NCBI RefSeq assembly: GCF_025398035.1
Contig: NZ_CP104558.1
Span: 124,001 to 188,000 of the forward strand
DNA: 64,000 bases
Direction: 5' to 3'
Source of the DNA: Rossellomorea vietnamensis
GTDB lineage: Bacteria; Bacillota; Bacilli; Bacillales; Bacillaceae_B
Part shown: positions 16,811-25,653 of the stretch, one piece after another
Numbering within the stretch: position 1 is the first letter of the stretch
Layout: each line of letters begins with the position of its first letter
Position numbers and translations under genes: made by a program
The notes under the pieces: model-generated
What the model was told of the DNA's origin: nothing
Seen by the model: the letters and a program-made list of their open reading frames with translations, nothing else
The model's database searches: none

Positions 16811-17863
16811 GTGACGAGAGCTCAAAGAAAGCAAGACCACATTAATTATGCTTTGTCTACCGGTCAACAGCGGAAGACCGGTTTCGATGAAGTGGCTTTT
16901 GTCCACCAAAGCTTACCGAATATAGCAGTGGATGAGGTTCATCTGCAGTCTGAGATTGGCGAACTTACATGGAGTTCGCCAATTTTCATAAATGCTATGA
17001 CGGGTGGAGGTGGAGAATCCACTACAAAAATCAATCAGGAATTATCGATTCTTTCCAGGGAAACGGGGCTGGCGATTGCGGTAGGATCGCAAATGTCAGC
17101 TCTTAAAGACCCTGCTGAACGAAAAACGTATGAAGTCGTCCGGAAGCATAACCCGGATGGGATGATTTTCGGGAATTTGGGAAGTGAGGCCACTGTTCAA
17201 CAGGCAAGAGATGCCGTTGAGATGATTCGAGCCGACGCCCTGCAGATTCATTTGAATGTGATTCAGGAATTGACGATGCCAGAAGGGGACCGTGACTTCC
17301 AAGGGGCCCTGGAGAGGATACAGAATATTGCCGAGAATCTTTCCGTACCTGTGATTGTGAAAGAGACCGGGTTTGGTATCAGTAAAGAGGCTGCAGAATC
17401 CTTGTCCGACTCAACGATTTCAGCCATCGATATAGGCGGATTCGGCGGAACGAACTTCTCGAAAATCGAGAACCAGCGGAGAAAGCGTATGTTGGATTTC
17501 TTTGATGAATGGGGGATCCCCACTGCAGTATCGATAGCAGAGAGCTACGCTGTCTCAGATAAGCCAATCCTGGCTTCCGGTGGCATCCAGAACAGCCTGG
17601 ACATCGTTAAGTCCCTTGGTTTAGGGGCATCAGCTGTTGGGATGGCCGGCGTCATCCTTAAACAGCTCCTTGAAACGGGTTTGAACGATACCATTGAAGA
17701 AGTGAATCAAATTCATACGGATATTCAATTTTTAATGTGTGCTCTCGGATGTAGACGGATTGACGATCTTCATAAGGTACCCATGGTGCTATCAGGTCAC
17801 ATATATCATTGGCTTGAAACGAGAGGATTGAATCCCCGGGGGTACAGTAATAGGTGTATGTAA
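16811..17863 (+). CDS. fni: Type 2 isopentenyl-diphosphate delta-isomerase
   Basis: Interconverts IPP and DMAPP using reduced FMN. 350 residues with the family signatures RKQDHINYA, INAMTGGG, the active-site region LQIHLNVIQELTMPEGDRDF, KETGFGIS, GGFGGTNFSKIE and ILASGGIQ. It supplies prenyl diphosphates to hepS/hepT, and to carotenoids if the strain is pigmented. The GTG start follows GGTGATG, 12 nt after ypfD, so it is probably the last gene of that transcript. An 18-bp perfect terminator overlaps its stop codon. Confidence 0.94.
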   Translation: MTRAQRKQDHINYALSTGQQRKTGFDEVAFVHQSLPNIAVDEVHLQSEIGELTWSSPIFINAMTGGGGESTTKINQELSILSRETGLAIAVGSQMSALKDPAERKTYEVVRKHNPDGMIFGNLGSEATVQQARDAVEMIRADALQIHLNVIQELTMPEGDRDFQGALERIQNIAENLSVPVIVKETGFGISKEAAESLSDSTISAIDIGGFGGTNFSKIENQRRKRMLDFFDEWGIPTAVSIAESYAVSDKPILASGGIQNSLDIVKSLGLGASAVGMAGVILKQLLETGLNDTIEEVNQIHTDIQFLMCALGCRRIDDLHKVPMVLSGHIYHWLETRGLNPRGYSNRCM

Positions 17864-17904
17864 AAAGAACGAATTCTCATGAGTGAGAATTCGTTCTTTT
17901 TTTG
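17862..17904 (+). terminator. Terminator after fni
   Basis: An 18-bp perfect stem (17862-17879 with 17884-17901) containing GAACGAATTCTCA, a 4-nt loop and a T-run that extends past the stem. It starts in the fni stop codon. Confidence 0.9.
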
Positions 17905-17955
17905 TTGCATGGGTTGAGTTTGTTGATTCGGATTCGATTTTTGGATATTTTTGTT

Positions 17956-18075
17956 AAACGGCTGGATTTCAACGTGAAACGGCTGGATTTTCGATCAAAA
18001 CGGCCGGATTCCGTTGGATTTCCGCTGGATTTTCACTTAAAACGGCTGGATTTTTGACAAATTCGGGCCGGATTA
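17956..18075 (+). repeat. 21-bp tandem repeat array (six degenerate copies)
   Basis: The core AAACGGCTGGATTT starts at 17956, 17977, 17998, 18019, 18040 and 18061, exactly 21 bp apart. Three copies are perfect over 14 bases (17956, 17977, 18040), one differs by two bases (AAACGGCCGGATTC), and two are diverged (TTTCCGCTGGATTT and, with one extra base, ATTCGGGCCGGATT). The other 7 bp of each unit vary. A trace of a seventh unit (TTGGAT) lies at 17941. No spacers or cas genes are present and no open frame with a ribosome site covers it. Confidence 0.8.
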
Positions 18076-18145
18076 TTACCCACCGCTTTCGATGAAACAC
18101 CGAGAGTTTTTAGACTTCTCGCGTCCGACCTGTCCGTTCACACTT

Positions 18146-18268
18146 TTAGCGTTTAGCTTTTTCCGGTCCTTCGACGCTTGTCGCTCCATTGTAATGTAAG
18201 CCCTGGTCACGGTCTGATTCCACTCGCTTGCTTTGTTTCAGCTTTTTCTCTTGTCGATCTTTACCCAC
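18146..18268 (-). CDS. ypzI: YpzI family small protein
   Basis: 40 residues, very basic and hydrophilic (VGKDRQEKKLKQSKRVESDR, then DQGLHYNGATSVEGPEKAKR). The sequence and the position between fni and yphA match B. subtilis YpzI, function unknown. The GTG start at 18268 is fixed by ATAGGAGGTG upstream; the open frame runs back to 18430 through non-coding sequence. The 21-bp repeat array lies just downstream of its stop. Confidence 0.75.
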   Translation of the reverse strand: MGKDRQEKKLKQSKRVESDRDQGLHYNGATSVEGPEKAKR

Positions 18269-18375
18269 TTGAATACACCTCCTATCTTTATTTTTTCTTT
18301 GGAAAGTTGATTCATACATGAATGAGATACATAAAGATTTTCCATAATGTAGATAATAGGAGGGAGAGTGTGCTG

Positions 18376-18990
18376 ATGGATGGCATATTGTATTTGTGGT
18401 TACTGTGGGGAATATGGGTATATACGACATTTATAATGAGAAAGAAGCATTCGGAACGTTTTCGTTATTCGTTTATTTGTTTATTGCTCATATGTGTATT
18501 TCCATATGGAATGATGGTGGGTCCTGTAGAAGTATCATTCCCTGTTATTGTACTTGCACTCATTTGTATTGTTACTATACGAAATTTAAGCTTGAGAGAG
18601 AAGTTATATATGCTTGTAGCAGTTCTCTCCATGGGGATGCTCTACGCTGGAATCGCTCTGATTTCCATTTATGACCCGGTACTTATGTTTATAGATCGGG
18701 ATATCATCCTTTCTTTATCGTTGGTACTTGTAGGTGTTCTTTTCTACAGCCACACCACCCAACACAGGCTCCGCCTCATTGCAGTCGCTTTAAGCAGTGT
18801 GACCGGCGACATTTTTCTGAGCATTCCATTAAACAAGGTTGGATTTTACTATTCGATCGGAGGACCTGCTTACTTGGACGTGCTTGCACTAACCATCGGG
18901 CTTTTATCAGCCTTGAAAATAGTGGTGGAAATAAATCAGGCTGTTCACATCAAGACACAAACAAATAAGGGGGAAATGAAGAATCTATGA
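18376..18990 (+). CDS. yphA: YphA-like integral membrane protein
   Basis: 204 residues with about six hydrophobic segments (first LYLWLLWGIWVYTTFI; later FICLLLICVFPYGMM, VIVLALICIVTI, YMLVAVLSMGMLYAGIALI, IILSLSLVLVGVLFY, VLALTIGLLSALKIVV). Function unknown. The ATG at 18376 follows AGGAGGGAG; GTG at 18370 is an alternative. It overlaps the YIEGIA gene by 4 bp (ATGA), so three genes through 20071 are translationally coupled. Position after ypzI matches B. subtilis yphA. Confidence 0.7.
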   Translation: MDGILYLWLLWGIWVYTTFIMRKKHSERFRYSFICLLLICVFPYGMMVGPVEVSFPVIVLALICIVTIRNLSLREKLYMLVAVLSMGMLYAGIALISIYDPVLMFIDRDIILSLSLVLVGVLFYSHTTQHRLRLIAVALSSVTGDIFLSIPLNKVGFYYSIGGPAYLDVLALTIGLLSALKIVVEINQAVHIKTQTNKGEMKNL

Positions 18991-19883
18991 ATGTGTATGT
19001 GTATCCGGTGATCTTTGGCGTGGTGGTTGGGACCCTGACAAGGATCTATATGCTTCGCACCGACTATCGCCAATATCCGACGTATCTTCATGGAAAGATT
19101 ATACATATAGCCCTGGGGTTCATTGCGGCGGGTCTCGGTACCATTGCAATCCCTGCTTTACTGGAGGAGAATTTCACGGCGATAACGTTCTTGACGGTTG
19201 CGGCTTCTCAGTTCCGTGATGTGAGAAATATGGAGAGAAACACGTTGACAGAGCTGGATGCATATGAGCTTGTCCCCAGAGGGGCTACGTACATCGAGGG
19301 GATTGCCATTGCATTTGAAAGTCGAAATTACCTGGTGATTTTCACCTCTCTTCTTGCTACGATTGCCTACATCGTATTCAATATATACGCCGCTTTAGGG
19401 ATCAGTGCAATCTGCATGGTGCTTGCTCATAAATTAATGGCCGGCGGGCGGCTGAAGGATATCGTTGACATTGAATATGTGAAGCCGCATTTTGATGGAG
19501 CGGGATTATATGTTGATAATATCTACATCATGAATATAGGCCTTAAAGTAAGGCAGGAAGAGATCCTTCGATATGGGATGGGGTTCATCCTTTCACCCAA
19601 ATCATTTGATGCAAGGTCGACACTCGCCAATCTGGGTCAGCGTCAGGCCATTCTCCATGATATGTCCACTTCCCTCGGGATCTTTAAGGATTCGGGAACT
19701 CCTGCTTTGACACCGCTCGCCAAGAGGGATTTAGATGATGGGAGAGTCGGGGTGTTTGTCCTTCCGCAGCGAAAGGACGTGGAGAAGGCCATAGCCATCC
19801 TTGGGCAGGTACCAACCCTGGAAAATGCCATAAGAATGCCGTCTGAGTCGAAAGCGAATCAGGAGGGGAGTAAGTTAAAATGA
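18987..19883 (+). CDS. YIEGIA family membrane protein
   Basis: 298 residues containing the family-naming motif TYIEGIAIAFESRNYL at about residues 102-117. There are several N-terminal membrane segments (FGVVVGTLTRIYML, ALGFIAAGLGTIAIPALL, VIFTSLLATIAYIVFNIYAALGISAICMVLAHK; the last is split into shorter helices) and a soluble C-terminal half (from about 155) with IMNIGLKVRQEEIL. Genes of this family occur in endospore formers, but the function is not established. It overlaps both yphA upstream and the small gene downstream by 4 bp. Confidence 0.75.
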   Translation: MNVYVYPVIFGVVVGTLTRIYMLRTDYRQYPTYLHGKIIHIALGFIAAGLGTIAIPALLEENFTAITFLTVAASQFRDVRNMERNTLTELDAYELVPRGATYIEGIAIAFESRNYLVIFTSLLATIAYIVFNIYAALGISAICMVLAHKLMAGGRLKDIVDIEYVKPHFDGAGLYVDNIYIMNIGLKVRQEEILRYGMGFILSPKSFDARSTLANLGQRQAILHDMSTSLGIFKDSGTPALTPLAKRDLDDGRVGVFVLPQRKDVEKAIAILGQVPTLENAIRMPSESKANQEGSKLK

Positions 19884-20071
19884 GTACGACCATACAGAAA
19901 TTCATCCTCGCAACCGTCACGACCACACCTGAAAAAGTACCGAGTGGAACAAGTGTGTTCTATTGTAAAACGGATGATGAATTACAAAAGATCTGCGCAA
20001 ACCTGGAAGCCATCCTCGACGGGATTGCCCATGAATTAGACGAGGGACTCTTCATCATTGTAAAACATTGA
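19880..20071 (+). CDS. Small 'capping complex subunit for YIEGIA' family protein
   Basis: 63 residues, cytosolic alpha/beta protein (FILATVTTTPEKVPSGTSVF, later CKTDDELQKICANLEAILDG). Its start overlaps the YIEGIA gene by ATGA and this pairing is conserved, which is why databases name it a capping subunit; I recall the family name but the biochemical role is unproven. Last gene of the yphA trio. Confidence 0.65.
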   Translation: MSTTIQKFILATVTTTPEKVPSGTSVFYCKTDDELQKICANLEAILDGIAHELDEGLFIIVKH

Positions 20072-20100
20072 TTGCCAGTTTATGCTTTTACTGATAAAAT
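20072..20100 (+). promoter_or_regulatory. Sigma-A promoter upstream of der
   Basis: TTGCCA (20072-20077), a 17-bp spacer and TAAAAT (20095-20100), immediately after the small gene's stop codon. Confidence 0.6.
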
Positions 20101-20109
20101 AGTAAAGTT

Positions 20110-20159
20110 AGGGGGGACTGTCCCATAAGGAAACATTACCTTAAGGGCCGGTCCTTCTT
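20110..20159 (+). other. Long leader hairpin before der
   Basis: 20115-20130 pairs with 20139-20154 (16 positions, two mismatches, 8-nt loop), and the outer bases 20110-20114 can pair further with 20155-20159 through G-U pairs. It begins about 8 nt after the predicted transcription start. It may end read-through from the yphA trio or be a 5' stabilising structure; the following T-tract is weak (TTCTT). Confidence 0.55.
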
Positions 20160-20243
20160 GTGCCAGTTAATGAAAATGATTGAACAGGCTTAAAAAGAGG
20201 AAATGTAAGAACGAAACAACTTCTTACAGAAAGGGTGATGAAC

Positions 20244-21554
20244 GTGACTAAACCAGTAGTAGCAATCGTAGGGCGTCCGAACGTCGGGAAGTCCACGATC
20301 TTTAATAGAATTGTTGGGGAAAGAATATCCATCGTTGAAGATGTACCTGGTGTAACAAGGGACCGTATATATAGTTCTGCAGAATGGCTGACGCATGAAT
20401 TTAATATCATTGATACAGGCGGGATTGAACTGGGAAATGAACCATTCCTGGATCAAATCAGGCAGCAGGCTGAAATTGCCATTGATGAAGCCGATGTCAT
20501 TGTATTCTTGACGAATGGCCGCGAGGGTGTCACAGCCGCTGATGAAATCGTTGCCAAAATTCTTTACAGATCAAAGAAACCGGTCGTATTAGGGATAAAC
20601 AAAATCGATAATCCAGAAATGAGGGAAATGGTTTATGATTTCTACTCTTTAGGATTTGGCGAACCGTATCCTATTTCAGGTTCCCATGGACTTGGTCTGG
20701 GAGATCTGCTCGACGAAGTTGTCAAGAACTTCAAACAGGAAGAGGACGAGGACTATGCGGAAGATGTCATCAAATTTTCTTTGATCGGTCGTCCGAATGT
20801 AGGAAAATCTTCTTTAGTCAACGCTTTATTAGGGGAAGACCGTGTCATCGTCAGTAACGTAGCAGGCACGACGCGGGATGCCATTGACTCCTCCTATACG
20901 TATGATGGACAGGACTACGTCATCATTGACACAGCGGGTATGAGGAAAAAAGGGAAAGTGTATGAAACCACTGAAAAATATAGTGTGTTAAGAGCTCTCA
21001 GAGCCATTGAGCGCTCAGATGTCGTCCTATCAGTCATAGACGGAGAGGAAGGAATCATCGAGCAGGACAAGAAAATCGCAGGGTATGCACATGATGCCGG
21101 GCGTGCTGTCGTCATTGTCGTGAATAAATGGGATGCCGTGGAAAAAGATGAGAAAACCATGAATAAATGGGAAAAGAATATCAGGGAACATTTTCAATTC
21201 CTTGACTATGCTCCTATCGTCTTCCTTTCTGCGAAAACAAAGAAGCGCATTCACACTTTGCTGCCTATCATTAATACGGCAAGTGAAAATCACGCCATGC
21301 GTGTACAATCCAGTGTGCTGAACGAAGTGGTCATGGATGCAGTTGCCATGAATCCGACACCGACGGATAATGGAAAGAGATTACGGATTTACTATGCGAC
21401 ACAAGTGGCTGTAAAGCCTCCTACTTTCGTTGTATTCGTCAATGACCCTGAATTAATGCACTTCTCTTACGAACGATTCTTGGAAAATAGAATCCGTGAT
21501 GCATTTGGATTTGAAGGAACCCCTATTCGTATTATTGCGCGTGCTAGAAAATAA
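20244..21554 (+). CDS. der: Ribosome-assembly GTPase Der (EngA)
   Basis: An essential GTPase for 50S subunit maturation. 436 residues, identical in length to the B. subtilis protein. Two G domains: [21 protein letters not shown] (about residues 9-170) and [30 protein letters not shown] (about 175-350), then a KH-like domain ending in [13 protein letters not shown]. The frame opens at 20235, but GTG at 20244 ([11 protein letters not shown]) has AAGGGTG at 6-nt spacing and fits the family. gpsA follows after 16 nt. Confidence 0.96.
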   Translation: MTKPVVAIVGRPNVGKSTIFNRIVGERISIVEDVPGVTRDRIYSSAEWLTHEFNIIDTGGIELGNEPFLDQIRQQAEIAIDEADVIVFLTNGREGVTAADEIVAKILYRSKKPVVLGINKIDNPEMREMVYDFYSLGFGEPYPISGSHGLGLGDLLDEVVKNFKQEEDEDYAEDVIKFSLIGRPNVGKSSLVNALLGEDRVIVSNVAGTTRDAIDSSYTYDGQDYVIIDTAGMRKKGKVYETTEKYSVLRALRAIERSDVVLSVIDGEEGIIEQDKKIAGYAHDAGRAVVIVVNKWDAVEKDEKTMNKWEKNIREHFQFLDYAPIVFLSAKTKKRIHTLLPIINTASENHAMRVQSSVLNEVVMDAVAMNPTPTDNGKRLRIYYATQVAVKPPTFVVFVNDPELMHFSYERFLENRIRDAFGFEGTPIRIIARARK

Positions 21555-21570
21555 TAAGGTGGGTGTAAAA

Positions 21571-22617
21571 ATGAAAAGTTCAAAAAATGTAACGGTAGTC
21601 GGAGCAGGAAGCTGGGGCACGGCCCTGGCGATGGTACTGGCTGATAATGGTTTGGAAGTCAGGCTGTGGGGCCACAAAAAAGAACAAATCGATGAAATCA
21701 ACTCCAGGCATACGAATCAAAAGTATTTGAAAGACATCGAGCTACCCCAATCCATTATTGGCTATCACGACCTCGGGGAGTCATTGGATGGTGTTGATAC
21801 CATCATTCTGGCTGTTCCGACGAAAGCGATCCGCGGAGTACTCGGGCAGATTCAAGAGGTACAACGTGCACCATTGACCGTGGTCCATGTAAGTAAGGGA
21901 ATAGAACCTGATTCCCTCCTCAGAATTTCAGAATTGATCGAAGATGAAATGGCACCTGAGAATTTACATACAGTCGTGGTACTGTCAGGACCTAGCCACG
22001 CTGAAGAAGTGAGCTTAAGGCATCCAACGACTGTGACCGTTTCATCTAAGGATATGAAGGCTGCTGAAGAGGTTCAGGACCTGTTCATGAACATGAATTT
22101 CCGTGTATACACAAATCCGGATCTCCTGGGTGTAGAAATTGGCGGGGCTCTAAAGAATATCATCGCCCTTGCTGCCGGAATTACAGACGGCCTGGGATAC
22201 GGGGATAACGCCAAAGCGGCTCTGATTACACGCGGGCTTGCTGAGATTGCCCGTCTGGGAACGAAGATGGGTGCGAATCCCCTGACGTTTTCAGGATTAA
22301 CGGGAATCGGTGATCTCATCGTGACGTGTACAAGTGTACACTCGAGAAACTGGAGAGCCGGGAATATGCTCGGAAAGGGTCATAATCTGGATGAGGTCCT
22401 GGCCAACATGGGCATGGTCGTAGAAGGGGTGCGCACGACGAAAGCGGCCCATCAGCTTGCTGAGAAGTATGAAGTGAATATGCCGATTACGGATGCACTG
22501 TACGATGTCCTCTTTAATAAAGTGGAAGCGAAAGAAGCCGTTGATCATTTGATGGGCCGCGTAAAAACGAATGAAATGGAAGACCTTGTGAATATTCTGG
22601 GTGAACGCTTAACCTGA
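21571..22617 (+). CDS. gpsA: NAD(P)-dependent glycerol-3-phosphate dehydrogenase
   Basis: Makes sn-glycerol-3-phosphate from dihydroxyacetone phosphate for phospholipid synthesis. 348 residues; N-terminal dinucleotide motif [12 protein letters not shown] (about residues 9-20), [10 protein letters not shown], and the catalytic region [20 protein letters not shown] with GLAEIARLG. The start at 21571 follows AAGGTGGGTG; the frame is open back into der but lacks a ribosome site. Operon with der. Confidence 0.96.
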   Translation: MKSSKNVTVVGAGSWGTALAMVLADNGLEVRLWGHKKEQIDEINSRHTNQKYLKDIELPQSIIGYHDLGESLDGVDTIILAVPTKAIRGVLGQIQEVQRAPLTVVHVSKGIEPDSLLRISELIEDEMAPENLHTVVVLSGPSHAEEVSLRHPTTVTVSSKDMKAAEEVQDLFMNMNFRVYTNPDLLGVEIGGALKNIIALAAGITDGLGYGDNAKAALITRGLAEIARLGTKMGANPLTFSGLTGIGDLIVTCTSVHSRNWRAGNMLGKGHNLDEVLANMGMVVEGVRTTKAAHQLAEKYEVNMPITDALYDVLFNKVEAKEAVDHLMGRVKTNEMEDLVNILGERLT

Positions 22618-22773
22618 TCCGGAGAATAGGACTGTATGAATGATTATTTTTGCATAATGCACAATTATTCCTCGATTTATAGGCATTCGAGGATGCGTAC
22701 ACTGATCTTTCTGCATACACTGTCATGAATATATACAGCTTTGCCTATGGATGGGTAGGTCTCCCTTATTTAG

Positions 22774-22830
22774 AGCTTCTCTTAGTATGTTGACGTCTAT
22801 GATGCTGACATACTTGAGAAGCTTTTTTTT
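22774..22830 (+). terminator. Terminator region after der-gpsA
   Basis: AGCTTCTC..AGTATGT pairs with ACATACT..GAGAAGCT around an 18-20 nt loop and is followed by eight T residues. It lies 156 nt after gpsA. The stretch 22618-22773 holds no gene, only a weak hairpin (CCTCGA / TCGAGG). Confidence 0.8.
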
Positions 22831-22914
22831 GATTTTTCATCCATAAGCCCCACCTTTAGGATTGTAACAGATTCTTGAACAACCATTCTTTTCTATTCTT
22901 TAGTAAAAATCTTA

Positions 22915-22923
22915 TGATATAAT
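22915..22923 (+). promoter_or_regulatory. Extended -10 promoter of yphE-yphF
   Basis: TGATATAAT (TGn plus a perfect TATAAT) 27 bp upstream of the yphE start. The -35 region (TTCTTT) is poor. Confidence 0.6.
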
Positions 22924-22949
22924 ACATTCGATAACAGGAGGGATGTACT

Positions 22950-23147
22950 TTGGATTCGATGATGAAGATGTGGATTTCGTTTGCCTCAATGGGATTCATG
23001 TTTTTTGCCATATTAACGATTTATTTCAGCCGATATAAGATTAAGCAGAAATTCCTGCGTTTTATCACAGCTTTCATGGCATACATATTGATGATCGCTG
23101 GTGGGCTCATGATGATTTATATAGTATTAAGCGGACCTACCAATTAG
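22950..23147 (+). CDS. yphE: YphE-like small membrane protein (DUF2768)
   Basis: 65 residues with two membrane segments (about 8-25, WISFASMGFMFFAILTIYF; about 40-60, FMAYILMIAGGLMMIYIVL) joined by a basic loop (RYKIKQKFLR). The TTG start is set by CAGGAGGGATG. Sequence type and place between gpsA and yphF match B. subtilis yphE. Function unknown; yphF follows closely, so the pair is probably co-transcribed. Confidence 0.75.
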   Translation: MDSMMKMWISFASMGFMFFAILTIYFSRYKIKQKFLRFITAFMAYILMIAGGLMMIYIVLSGPTN

Positions 23148-23175
23148 GACCGCCCGATTGAAAGGACGTTTTAGA

Positions 23176-23886
23176 TTGAAGCGCTTTAGTATAACAGCAT
23201 TACTCCTCATACTTACAATGAGCATACTTTCCGGCTGTCTGTATCCGGATGAAGAATTAAGTCAGAATCAGATTCCTTATGAAACCCAGGTGAAGGCTGT
23301 ACAAGAGGCAGTGGAAACCTATCAGAAAGATAATAGCGGACTGCTTCCAATCAAGACCCGGGATCAGGATACTCCCATCTATCAGAAATATCCGATTGAT
23401 TTCAGGAAATTATCACCCAGATACTTACCCGAGATTCCGGGGAATGCCTTTGAAAATGGCGGAATCTTTCAATATGTTCTGGTGAATGTAGAAGAAAAGC
23501 CGGAAGTCAAGATATTCGATCTTCGTATGGCTGAACAGATAAGGGAATTGAAAATCAGGATCCAGGCACAGGACTATCCTCCGTTTAAAAAAGAAGTGGC
23601 AAACAATGTCTATACCCTGAATTATAAGGAACTTGGCTATGACGAGGAAGTCTACGTGAATAGCCCTTATTCCAATAAAAATCTTCCCCTTGTCATCAAT
23701 GGGGACGGCGACATTTATGTTGATTATTCAATGGATTTATTTGAAGAACTCAAATCGGGTGATAAAAAATATAAAAATGGTGAAGATATTCGGAATTTAC
23801 TAGTGAAAGATACATACTTTGTTCCTGCATATTCTTTACCGTATACGGTTGATGAAAATAACGAACCTGTCTTTATGACAAAATAG
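23176..23886 (+). CDS. yphF: YphF-like lipoprotein (DUF3939)
   Basis: 236 residues: a lipoprotein signal with lipobox ILSGC (Cys about residue 21), then a soluble extracytoplasmic domain rich in charged and Tyr/Pro residues (IPYETQVKAVQEAVETYQKD, LSPRYLPEIPGNAF). The function is unknown. The TTG at 23176 has AAAGGA nine bases upstream; an in-frame TTG at 23158 lies before that ribosome site. It precedes spoIVA as in B. subtilis. Confidence 0.75.
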   Translation: MKRFSITALLLILTMSILSGCLYPDEELSQNQIPYETQVKAVQEAVETYQKDNSGLLPIKTRDQDTPIYQKYPIDFRKLSPRYLPEIPGNAFENGGIFQYVLVNVEEKPEVKIFDLRMAEQIRELKIRIQAQDYPPFKKEVANNVYTLNYKELGYDEEVYVNSPYSNKNLPLVINGDGDIYVDYSMDLFEELKSGDKKYKNGEDIRNLLVKDTYFVPAYSLPYTVDENNEPVFMTK

Positions 23887-23888
23887 GC

Positions 23889-23937
23889 ATAACCCTTTTC
23901 TTGCAAAATATATTGTAAGGGAAGGGTTATTATTTTT
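23889..23937 (+). terminator. Terminator after yphF
   Basis: A 17-position stem (ATAACCCTTTTCTTGCA with TGTAAGGGAAGGGTTAT, several G-U pairs), an 8-nt loop and a T-rich tail. Confidence 0.8.
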
Positions 23938-24044
23938 ATGTCATCCTTTATAGGGTTATTTCATCAAAACAAATGATCATAAATGCTAAGACATAATAAA
24001 TTTTTCACTTTTCATCATAAGGGGGGAAAAAAAGCATATTAATA

Positions 24045-24075
24045 GTCATAAGTCATTGGGACAACATCATAACTA
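24045..24075 (+). promoter_or_regulatory. Candidate sigma-E promoter of spoIVA
   Basis: GTCATAAG (-35-like) and CATAACTA (-10-like) with a 15-bp spacer resemble the mother-cell sigma-E consensus, 65 bp before spoIVA, which is a known sigma-E gene. Confidence 0.45.
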
Positions 24076-24139
24076 TAGAATGTGAGACACAGAATACACG
24101 GATGAAACATCCCTGGAATATAAGATGGGAGGGAATCTC

Positions 24140-25618
24140 TTGGAAAGAGTCGATCTATTTAAAGACATTGCCGAAAGAACAGGCGGAGATATCTATTTAG
24201 GTGTGGTAGGAGCAGTTAGAACAGGAAAATCAACATTCATCAAGAAGTTCATGGAACTTGTCGTCCTTCCTAACATCGCAAGCGAATCAGAGCGTGCAAG
24301 GGCGCAGGATGAGCTGCCTCAGAGTGCGGCAGGCAGGACGATCATGACGACCGAACCAAAATTTGTTCCGAATCAAGCCATCTCTGTTCACGTCGATGAA
24401 GGCCTCGAAGTGAATATTAGATTGGTAGATTGTGTAGGATATACGGTCCCTGGTGCCAAGGGATATGAGGATGAAAATGGACCCAGGATGATCAATACAC
24501 CATGGTATGAAGAGCCTATTCCATTCCATGAAGCCGCCGAAATCGGCACGCGGAAAGTCATCCAGGAACATTCCACGATCGGAGTGGTTGTCACGACAGA
24601 CGGCTCCATCGGGGAAATTGGCAGAGGGGATTACATTGAGGCAGAAGAAAGGGTCATAGAGGAACTGAAAGAAGTGGGTAAACCATTTATCATGGTCATC
24701 AACTCAGCGAGACCTCATGCTCCTGAAACAGAAGACCTTAGAGTGAAACTTCAGGATAAATATGACATACCGGTCCTCGCCATGAGTGTAGAAAGTATGA
24801 GGGACTCGGATGTATTGAATGTCCTGAGAGAAGCGCTGTTTGAATTCCCGGTTCTTGAGGTGAATGTCAATCTTCCAAGCTGGGTAATGGTACTGAAGGA
24901 AGAGCATTGGTTAAGACAGAATTACCAGGAAGCCGTGAAAGAAACAGTCAAGGATATTAAGCGACTCCGGGATGTCGATCGGGTTGTCCACTACTTCAGT
25001 GAATTCGATCATATCGAACGTGCGGGGCTTGCCGGTATCGATATGGGTCAGGGGATTGCTGAAATCGACCTGTACGCCCCGGATGAACTGTACGATGAAG
25101 TGTTGAAGGAAATTGTCGGGGTGGAAATTCGGGGGAAAGATCACTTGCTTGAATTAATGCAGGATTTCGCCCATGCGAAAGCCGAATATGACCAGATTTC
25201 AGACGCGCTGAGAATGGTGAAGCAGACTGGATACGGCATTGCTGCCCCTTCATTGAACGATATGAGCCTGGATGAACCTGAAATCATCAGGCAAGGGGCA
25301 AGATTCGGTGTCAGCTTGAAAGCGGTGGCTCCATCCATACACATGATCAAAGTGGATGTTCAATCCAAGTTTGAACCGATCATCGGGACAGAGAAACAGA
25401 GCGAAGAATTGGTGCGCTACCTGATGCAGGATTTCGAAGATGATCCGCTCTCCATCTGGAACTCCGATATTTTCGGAAGAAGCTTGAGTTCCATCGTAAG
25501 AGAAGGTATTCAGGCCAAACTCTCCCTGATGCCTGAAAATGCAAGATATAAACTAAAGGATACATTGGAAAGAATCATCAACGAAGGATCGGGTGGATTG
25601 ATCGCCATTATATTATAA
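24140..25618 (+). CDS. spoIVA: Stage IV sporulation protein A, coat basement ATPase
   Basis: Polymerises with ATP hydrolysis on the forespore outer membrane and forms the platform on which the spore coat assembles. 492 residues, the same as in B. subtilis. The N-terminal P-loop domain of GTPase ancestry has GAVRTGKSTF (Walker A, about residues 24-33) and VDCVGYTVPG. A middle domain and the C terminus LERIINEGSGGLIAIIL follow; the end is needed for anchoring through SpoVM in B. subtilis. The frame opens at 24125, but TTG at 24140 (MERVDLFKDIAERTGG) follows GGGAGGG with correct spacing and matches the family length. Confidence 0.96.
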   Translation: MERVDLFKDIAERTGGDIYLGVVGAVRTGKSTFIKKFMELVVLPNIASESERARAQDELPQSAAGRTIMTTEPKFVPNQAISVHVDEGLEVNIRLVDCVGYTVPGAKGYEDENGPRMINTPWYEEPIPFHEAAEIGTRKVIQEHSTIGVVVTTDGSIGEIGRGDYIEAEERVIEELKEVGKPFIMVINSARPHAPETEDLRVKLQDKYDIPVLAMSVESMRDSDVLNVLREALFEFPVLEVNVNLPSWVMVLKEEHWLRQNYQEAVKETVKDIKRLRDVDRVVHYFSEFDHIERAGLAGIDMGQGIAEIDLYAPDELYDEVLKEIVGVEIRGKDHLLELMQDFAHAKAEYDQISDALRMVKQTGYGIAAPSLNDMSLDEPEIIRQGARFGVSLKAVAPSIHMIKVDVQSKFEPIIGTEKQSEELVRYLMQDFEDDPLSIWNSDIFGRSLSSIVREGIQAKLSLMPENARYKLKDTLERIINEGSGGLIAIIL

Positions 25619-25625
25619 ATGTCTT

Positions 25626-25653
25626 TGACCTTCTTAGGAGGGTCATTTTTTTT
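25626..25653 (+). terminator. Terminator after spoIVA
   Basis: Stem TGACCTTC / GAGGGTCA (one G-U pair), 4-nt loop and eight T residues. Confidence 0.85.

Noticed and set aside
17956-18075. CRISPR array
   Set aside because: The repeats are 21-bp tandem units with 7-bp variable parts; spacers of 30-40 bp and cas genes are absent.
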